From NCBI RefSeq assembly GCF_947242115.1, contig NC_074728.1, positions 372,001 to 436,000 of the forward strand: 64,000 bases of DNA, read 5' to 3'. This stretch comes from Biomphalaria glabrata (lineage: Eukaryota; Mollusca; Gastropoda; Planorbidae). The notes beneath the pieces are model-generated. The model was not told where the DNA came from. It made no database searches and saw nothing but the letters and a program-made list of their open reading frames with translations. A program made the position numbers and the translations under genes. The first letter of the stretch is position 1, and each line of letters begins with the position of its first letter. This document shows positions 57,001 through 64,000 of this stretch, piece after piece.

Positions 57001-58470
57001 AGTCATTACCATTCTCAGTGTAATCATTGACACTAAAAAATTAGCATTCTTAATCTGAAAATTGACATAACATTCTAAATGTAATCATTGACACTATGAC
57101 ATTACCATTCTCAAAGTAATCATTGACACTAAGACCTTCCATTCTTAATCTAATCATTGACACTAGGTCATTACCATTCTCAATCTAATCAATGAGGTTA
57201 AGATGTTTCCATTCTCAATCTAATCATTGACACTAAGACATTACCATTCTCAATCTAATCATTGACACTAAGACATTACCATTCTCAATCTAATCATTGA
57301 CATAACATTCTCAATGTAATCAATGACACTAAGACATTTCCATTCTCAATCTAATCATTGACACTAAGACATTACCATTGACACTAAGACATTACCATTC
57401 TCAATGTAATCATTGACACTAAGACATTACCATTCTCAATGTAATCATTGACACTAAGTCATTACCATTCTCAATGTAATCATTGACACTAAAAAATTAG
57501 CATTCTCAATCTAATCATTGACACTAAGACATTACCATTCTCAATCTAATCATTGACACTAAGACATTACCATTCTCAATCTAATCATTGACATAACATT
57601 CTCAATGTAATCAATGACACTAAGACATTTCCATTCTCAATCTAATCATTGACACTAAGACATTACCATTGACACTAAGACATTACCATTCTCAATGTAA
57701 TCATTGACACTAAGACATTACCATTCTCAATGTAATCATTGACACTAAGTCATTACCATTCTCAATGTAATCATTGACACTAAAAAATTAGCATTCTCAA
57801 TCTAATCATTGACACTAAGACATTACCATTCTAAATCTAATCATTGACACTAAGTCATTACCATTCTCAATGTAATCATTGACACTAAAAAATTAGCATT
57901 CTTAATCTAAAAATTGACATAACATTCTCAATGTAATCATTGACACTATGACATTACCATTCTCAAAGTAATCATTGACACTAAGACTTTCCATTCTTAA
58001 CTAATCATTGACACTAAGTCATTACCATTCTCAATCTAATCAATGAGGTTAAGATGTTTCCATTATCAATCTAATCATTGACACTAAGACATTACCATTC
58101 TCAATCTAATCATTGACATAACATTCTCAATGTAATCAATGACACTAAGACATTACCATTCTCAATGTAATCATTGACACTAAGACATTACCATTCTCAA
58201 TCTAATCATCGACACTAAGACATTACCATTCTCAATCTAATCATTGACACTAAGACATTACCATTCTCAATCTAATCATTGACACTAAAAAATTACCATT
58301 GACACTAAGACATTACCATTTTCAATATAATCATTGACACTAAAAAATTACCATTGACACTAAGACATTACCATTTTCAATATAATCATTGACACTAAGA
58401 CATTGCTATTCTCAATGTAATCATTGACACTAAGACATTACCATTCTCAATTTAACTATTTGTACCGTCT
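54075..58470. repeat. 35-bp satellite array with higher-order structure
   Basis: Basic unit ATCATTGACACTAAGACATT followed by ACCATTCTCAATCTA, 35 bp, about 125 copies. Variant units (ACTAAAAAATTAGCATTC, GAGGTTAAGATGTTTCC, AACATTCTCAATG truncations) recur in the same order. The marker ATTAGCATTCTTAATCT appears near 55,030, 55,590, 56,533, 57,040 and 57,890, showing duplication of blocks of about 505-945 bp. Confidence 0.96.
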
Positions 58471-58908
58471 TGAATGGTGTGAATGTTGATTGAATGGTAT
58501 AAGGGCCTCTTCTGGCCTTGATGTAGTGTTCTTGTATTCTTAATCAAACACATTACATATTATGGATAAAATAATTACAAACTACTCTCTGGCAGACAAA
58601 TATTTATTACATCAAATAATAGTTCATAAAGTAGGCAATCTCAGCCATAAAATATCATGAATTATTTCACATCAAATACAAACTACATCCATAGAAATAT
58701 CTCCAATTAGGTACTCATATTATTTAAACCAATTTCATAAAACAGAGACACCTACGTCTCTTGATACATCATGGCGCTAACTTACTAAAAAATCGTGGTC
58801 ATGTGATCAAAAATGGTACCTCTTTGCTCGACAATGTGTAAGACCCATTTTCACGTGAACTGAAATCATCTCGTGCATCTCACTCTAATCATAGTGTTAC
58901 ACCATTCA
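58471..58908. mobile_element. 438-bp insert in the 35-bp satellite, inverted ends
   Basis: Unrelated to the satellite; ends TGAATGGTGT and ACACCATTCA are a perfect 10-bp inverted pair. No coding sequence and no clear target duplication. Possibly a small MITE. Confidence 0.6.
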
Positions 58909-59195
58909 CACTAAGACATTACCATCCTCAATCTAATGATTGTCTCAGTGTTATCATTGGCACTAAGACATTACTATTCTCAATGTAATCATTGACACTA
59001 AGACATTACCATTATCAATCTAATCAATAACACTAAGACATTACCATTCTCACTGTTATCATTGACACTAAGACATTACCATTCTCACTGTTATCATTGA
59101 CACTAAGACATTACCATTCTCACTGTTATTATTGACACTAAGACATTAACATTCTCAATCTAATCATTAACACTAAGACATTACCATTCTCCATC
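58909..59195. repeat. 35-bp satellite, right-hand part
   Basis: Same ACACTAAGACATTACCATTC units, more divergent (CACTGTTATC variant), ending at about 59,195. Confidence 0.9.
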
Positions 59196-60462
59196 TAGAC
59201 AAAATTTACATGGTCACAGTTTAAAAGTGAGTAAAGCAACAAACAACAATTAAATTTAAGAATCTATATTCATTACCCAGCTCAAATACAAACAGATGCT
59301 TAGATAATAATAAATAATTAATAATATAAATAAAAAATTAGTATAAAAAATATCAATAGTGCAACAACTTGCATTTTTTTTTTTTTGCATTTGCATAGTA
59401 ACAGAACTGGTATAGAAAAATACAAAAGACATAAATGTGGGAGCCACCGCTGGGCCAAAGTAAAAACACAGCATATTTTTATTTTTTTAAGCATTGTTCA
59501 CCCCAGCAGCAGTAAATCGCTACATGGCAAAATAACAAAGCAAAATTTGAGTAATGGTTTAATAATAATAATGATGCTGAAGATAAAAGATGAGTGCAGT
59601 GTTTTTATAAACCCTATTACAACCTACTTTCCTCTATGGCAAAAAGGTGCCTGAGTTAATCTTTATAGTGCTTACAGGAGCACCCCGTTACGCCATCCTT
59701 GAAGATACCATTTGGCATGCAGTCACCCCCCATGTGGGATAATTTTCCAACCCATCACAGCTGTTGAATAAGTATTTCTTCTATACTACCCACACCAGCC
59801 TCCAGCAGAACATTTTTTTAAGGTAGTTCTGCCAGTGTATGAAAGTTTGGTGAGAACTACTGCTTGGATATATATATATATATATTTAATTGTGAAACTT
59901 GAAAAAACTTCTTTTTATGAAACAAAACTAAATATAACTTTTATTACAACATAACACTAACCCTAATACTAACCTAGATGAAATGAAATAAATCTAGTAG
60001 CAATAATATAAAATGGTATTTTAAGTATTTTAAACAAAATCTAACTCACTACAAAAAACCTGTCTGTACAGTTTCAGATCCCTGGGTAATTTGCATTACA
60101 CTAGACCATTTTTGTAATTTCACCATCCTCACTGCATATCCGACAACCAATCGCTAATTTCTCAACGTTACCTTGGAAACACCCACACACACACACTCCA
60201 TAACACTGCTATACACATTTTTATGAACATACAAAACATAAACATTGTATAATTATGTCTTTATATAACTTTTGTTTTATAATTATTTTATCTAAGTAAT
60301 TGACTAAGTAATTGTAATCATCGTCCTAAATATAATTTTGAGATCGTTTTCTAGTCTTAACATTACAAAAGATAACAATCTAAAAGGTTAATAGTTATTG
60401 AGCTAACAAACTAATATTAGAAAATGGTAAAATAAAAAAATCACTGAATACAATATATTTAC
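59196..60462. other. Non-coding stretch
   Basis: AT-rich with a (TA)n run near 59,870-59,887 and a T run near 59,375. No gene or repeat family recognised. Confidence 0.45.
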
Positions 60463-60600
60463 AGGGTGCGTCAAAAAAATGTATACACACTTTGAACTGT
60501 CATAGACAATTTATTTCCTGTTCTACAATGCTAAATTTCAGCACATGGAAAGCTTAATGTCTAATTAAAGTCAAAGTCATCAAGATAAGGCAGAGGAAAT
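60463..60600. mobile_element. Possible transposon end
   Basis: ACAGGGTGCGTCAAAAAAAT looks like a terminus of a mariner/Tc1-type element by general form. No partner end is seen. Low support. Confidence 0.25.
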
Positions 60601-60619
60601 GGTTGGGAGGAAGGGGGTC

Positions 60620-61210
60620 TGTCAATGAACGTTGAATGGTGTAATATTGAGTTCTTACTTCCTGAAGTACTCTAGACACGTGACAAGACAAACACTATAG
60701 GACTGACTCAAGTCCGTTCAGCAGACAACATGAAGTTTATTTTACTATAATAATAATAATATACTGCACTCCTTGTTAGTGCTACAAGTCAAGAAATAAT
60801 AATCCTATCCGCATAACAGCGGTATCAAAAGTATCCAATACGTTAACAACAAATCATGTCCGCATCTCAGCGGGCAACACTGTGTAGAAATATAGATTAA
60901 CTAATACATGTCTCAAAAGACCACTGGCAACAACTGCCCACAAGTTACTTTCTAACTGAAATTACTACAGACTTTTCTAAGTCGCTACTGTCCATCCCGG
61001 ACTAAAATATACTTGACCACTCTGTCCAAAGAATAACACTTGACTTCTAACTTGACTTCACTTGTCTGCTTTACTTGACTGACTGACTGACTTCAAAGTC
61101 AACTTTATTCATTCTACTTCCTGTTTTCTACATTAGGAATTCCACATGTCTTTTAAACTATTAACATGGCGTGAACTTTAGATCATGCAATGTCAACTAA
61201 GACTGTGACA
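60620..61210 (-). repeat. 3' LTR of a second Gmr1-like element
   Basis: 591 bp, ends TGTCAATG and GACTGTGACA (plus-strand view), homologous to the solo LTR at 51,074. Just inside, on the minus strand, GAGGGAAAGGGTG is the polypurine tract, which fixes this as the 3' LTR of a minus-strand element. Confidence 0.85.
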
Positions 61211-63186
61211 TTACACCCTTTCCCTCAAAAAAAAAAGATTTTGTAAAAATCTTTTGAAATTTAAGTAATAATACTATTATATGTATAGTCACATCTTTTG
61301 AGAGAGAAATAATCCATACAAATGTACAATGTGTGCTATAATCTCTGGCACATGTCTTATCATGCCATCAAAAAATTTGATGAGACTAATATATGGTCTC
61401 ATTTGACCTTACAATATTTGAACAAATATTTGTCTGTGTAGACAATACTCATAGTTGTCAACATTACTCAAAAGGCAAGTGTTTCTTTACACAAAATTTC
61501 AAAGTAAATTCTCAATTTATCAAAAGAATGCTTTCAATATTAATTTTACAAAGGAATGAGCAGCCATGAAAAATGCTCGTATACAAATATACTTAGTTTA
61601 TCCCATCAGGTTACATAATCAAATGAAAAATATTGACAATGGTTACATGGTCAAATGAAAAGATATTGGCAATGTTCTTTAAAATAAATCAATGCAAGTC
61701 AAATGTATCTATAATAAATATTTATGTTGTCTCAATGGTTTATGTACAAAAATAATGGCAATGTTTTGACAATGCTACTAAATCATGAAAGTCAAGAAAA
61801 TATATTCTTTAATGATGATTTATGAGGAACATATTTAAATCATCAAAGTCATAAGCATATTAAAGCATCAAGGTCGTTATCATGATATTCATTTGGCTCA
61901 TATGTCTTACTGTGAGCACAAGTTCTTTTAACATAAGTGTAAGTTACAATCTTCTCTCAAAAAAATGAATCAGCTTTTCACGTTATGTAACATCAAATAT
62001 GTTACTTCGAGCCATTAATAGTGCTCTAATAGTCTTCATCACTCAAATACAATGTTCTATTCAAAAATCAAATATATTACTTTGAGCCATTAATAGTGCT
62101 CCAATAGTCTTCATGAATCAAGTACAATGTTCTTTCAAAAATCAAGTATATTACTTCGAGCCATTAATCATGCTTCGATAGTTTTCTCATATCCATACAA
62201 TATTCTTCTCAAAATTAGTGTTATCATCACATAATATAAAATATACTGCTTGAGCCATCAATAATGCTCCAAAAGTTTTGTCATTAAATACAATTTTCTC
62301 CTCAAAAAATATCAGTGTCTACGACACACATCAAATGTATTGCTTCACGAGCCATCAATAATGCTCAAATAATTTTCTCATATTAAATACAATCTTCTCC
62401 TCAAAAAATCAGCGATTACATCACACATTATATATATTACTTCATGAGCCATCAATAATGCTCCAATACTTCTCATATTAAGTACAATCTTCTATTCAAA
62501 GATTCAGTTTGCATTACACAGTATCAATTATTTTTCAAGCCATCAGTAATGCTCAAATAGATCTCACTAATTAAATACAATATTCTTTTCAAAAAATCAT
62601 TGTTTGCATTACATATCATCAAGTGTATCGTTTCAAGCCTCCAATTAAGCTCAAATAGTCTTCAAAACTGATATGTGGGAAAAAATAAATTCATCAGTGA
62701 AGATCAATGTCACAGTCATATCTATACAATTTACAAAGGTTATGTACATTTGAAAAAATGAAAAATACATTTCAATAAATAGTGTCACATACTCAGGTTT
62801 TAATATGACTGCGTTCTGTTCAAATGGACTCTTGGAAAAATAATTTACACATATGCAAAAATTGGGCACATATGACCTTTTGAAGTGTCATGTGTACAAA
62901 TACAATCATAGTTATATGTAGAATATGGAATCAACAGATTCAATGAATTACACTTGTACTGGCTAATGAGTCCTTAACGGTGCTAGTGTTATGTAAAATA
63001 GTGTGATAATTATAGTTGTTGACTTATGTGAACAATGTCATTGTTTAGTTATATTACTGATATTTAATGATTTTGTGATGGTGTTGTATCCTATTGTATA
63101 ATAAACAAAATTGTATGTTGTGCTGCCCTATGTCTAGCTTGCTAACTACTAGTGTCATGTGTGTTTCCAGTTCTAATGTTACTGTT
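61211..63186 (-). other. Non-coding internal part of the second Gmr1-like element
   Basis: About 2 kb between gag and the 3' LTR in which I recognise no pol motif. It contains the tandem repeats at 61,990-62,680. The element is incomplete or non-autonomous as far as can be seen. Confidence 0.6.
61990..62680. repeat. Tandem repeat of 75-97 bp, about 8 units
   Basis: Each unit has TTACTTCGAGCCATTAATAG or a variant, followed by AAATACAAT.TTCT.TTCAAA. Unit length grows from about 75 bp on the left to about 97 bp on the right. Confidence 0.85.
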
Positions 63187-64000
63187 TCATGATGCGTTGT
63201 CCAGCCGGTTTGTAAGTAATGGATAGGAATTATTTTCTGGAGTTGAGTTCATGAATGCTACATGTTCGTGTTCGTGAGTGTCGATGGTTGCGGCTGAGTT
63301 GTCATAACTGCTAGGGCGTCTATGGATTCTATTGTTATTGCTGTCTTCTTTGATAGTTTTGGAAGTTGTAATTATCGTTGTTGGTGTTGTATTGCCTTCT
63401 TCTATCATTAGGGCTGTAACTTTGGGTTGCTCTGCTGTTTCTTCTGTTGTCATATTTATTGTCTCGATATGTGCCACTTTGATACTGGAAAGTGCTTCTG
63501 TTGATTGATCTACATTGGCTCTTTATGTGACCCTTTATGCCGCAGTTAAAGCAGGTTTTATTGTTGCTGCTGTATTTGAATTTACTTGAATCAGTGTTAA
63601 TGGTGGCAGCTATTTGATGGTCTCTTCTGTCGATGGTGTGATTGGGATGGCTGTCTTTGAATAAATTCAGGTTAGTTATGAGTTCTGTTTCGTTTTTAAT
63701 TTTCTTCTCTTTCAGGAAAGTGAAAATGTTGTCTGTAACATTCAATAGTACACTGTCAATTAAGAACATATCAATGATTTGGTCTGGTCTCATCATATCA
63801 CAGTTGGAGAGTTCAAGCCACTTTAAGATATTTTGCTTAATTTCAAAAATAATTCTGTTGTAATCACCGTTCTTTTGCAATCTGATGTCTCGAAAGAGTT
63901 TTCTGTAGTGGTCCTCGAATTTGCCAAAGTGTTCGAGGAGTCTGTTTTTCACAGCCTTGTAGTCAGTCTTTTGTTCAGGTGTCAGGGTGGCTATTATGTT
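63187..64000 (-). CDS. gag: gag of a second Gmr1-like element (runs off right edge)
   Basis: On the minus strand the protein reads NRLLEHFGKFEDHYRKLFRD, then ITNLNLFKDSHPNHTIDRRD and a CCHC knuckle CFNCGIKGHIKSQC, then an Asn/Arg/Tyr-rich tail. It aligns along its length with the gag of the element at 253-8,898 but is clearly diverged, so it is another family of the same group. The N-terminal part is outside the window. Fossil copy with a break or two in the visible part. Confidence 0.85.

Noticed and set aside
54075-58470. CRISPR-like impression from regularly spaced 35-bp repeats
   Set aside because: Units are contiguous with no unique spacers, and the window is eukaryotic; this is a satellite.
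58478-58901. Solo LTR (TGTGAATG...GTGTTACA)
   Set aside because: The bases outside these ends are inverted (AATGG/CCATT), not a direct duplication; a TIR element from 58,471 to 58,908 fits better.
59385-59654. 89-codon plus-strand frame
   Set aside because: No domain, low-complexity surroundings, no splice or promoter context that I can support.
60463-60600. Confident mariner/Tc1 element
   Set aside because: Only one end-like motif and no transposase or partner end; kept as a weak feature only.

Overview
This is a eukaryotic, AT-rich, repeat-dominated window, most likely from a heterobranch/pulmonate snail genome. That placement is inference. It rests on the TAGATCT-rich low-complexity DNA, tRNA-derived SINEs of a kind I associate with gastropods, an I-clade LINE with RNase H resembling the Nimbus type of Biomphalaria, intron-containing host exons, and the lack of any prokaryotic gene organisation. 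No complete host gene is present. The only host gene I can name is the last two exons of a 26S proteasome ATPase, PSMC2/Rpt1, on the minus strand.

Layout. 1-12,339: a minus-strand Ty3/gypsy element of Mag type (5' LTR 12,163-12,339, gag, RT, RNase H, integrase) is split inside its integrase by a plus-strand 8.6-kb LTR element (253-8,898). The inserted element has 547-bp LTRs, a 5-bp target duplication and a Ty3/gypsy-type RT placed after the integrase, which is the domain order of the Gmr1 group. 12,340-27,700: the host-like interval. It holds the PSMC2 exons and several splice-bounded minus-strand exon candidates of an unrecognised gene, some with stops, amid SINEs, LINE copies and minisatellites. 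27,905-29,871: a hAT transposon with a broken BED/hAT transposase. 31,117-34,457: two LINE copies in tandem, a Jockey/CR1-like one and an I-like one with a perfect 12-bp target duplication. 34,975-36,836: a non-autonomous hAT with a perfect 8-bp duplication, carrying a LINE fragment and a TAGATCT-rich core.

40,760-44,850: a tandem array of about 18 units of about 222 bp containing a nearly identical 1,332-bp six-unit duplication. 45,500-49,920: a metazoan Mutator-like (MULE) transposase gene with an upstream exon, a promoter with two NRF1-like palindromes and a 2.6-kb repeat-filled intron; its frame is broken. 51,074-52,406: two solo-LTR-like units, each with a 5-bp duplication. 54,075-59,195: a 35-bp satellite of more than 120 copies with higher-order structure, interrupted by a 438-bp insert. 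60,620-64,000: the 3' LTR, a tandemly repeated non-coding part and the gag of a second Gmr1-like element on the minus strand, running off the right edge. The solo LTR at 51,074-51,672 belongs to this second family.

The window is a stratified record of transposition. The youngest event supported by the sequence is the Gmr1-like insertion (LTRs about 1.5% different). The most unusual host-side observation is the orphan pair of PSMC2 exons, with intact splice sites but a lost stop codon and changes at conserved residues.
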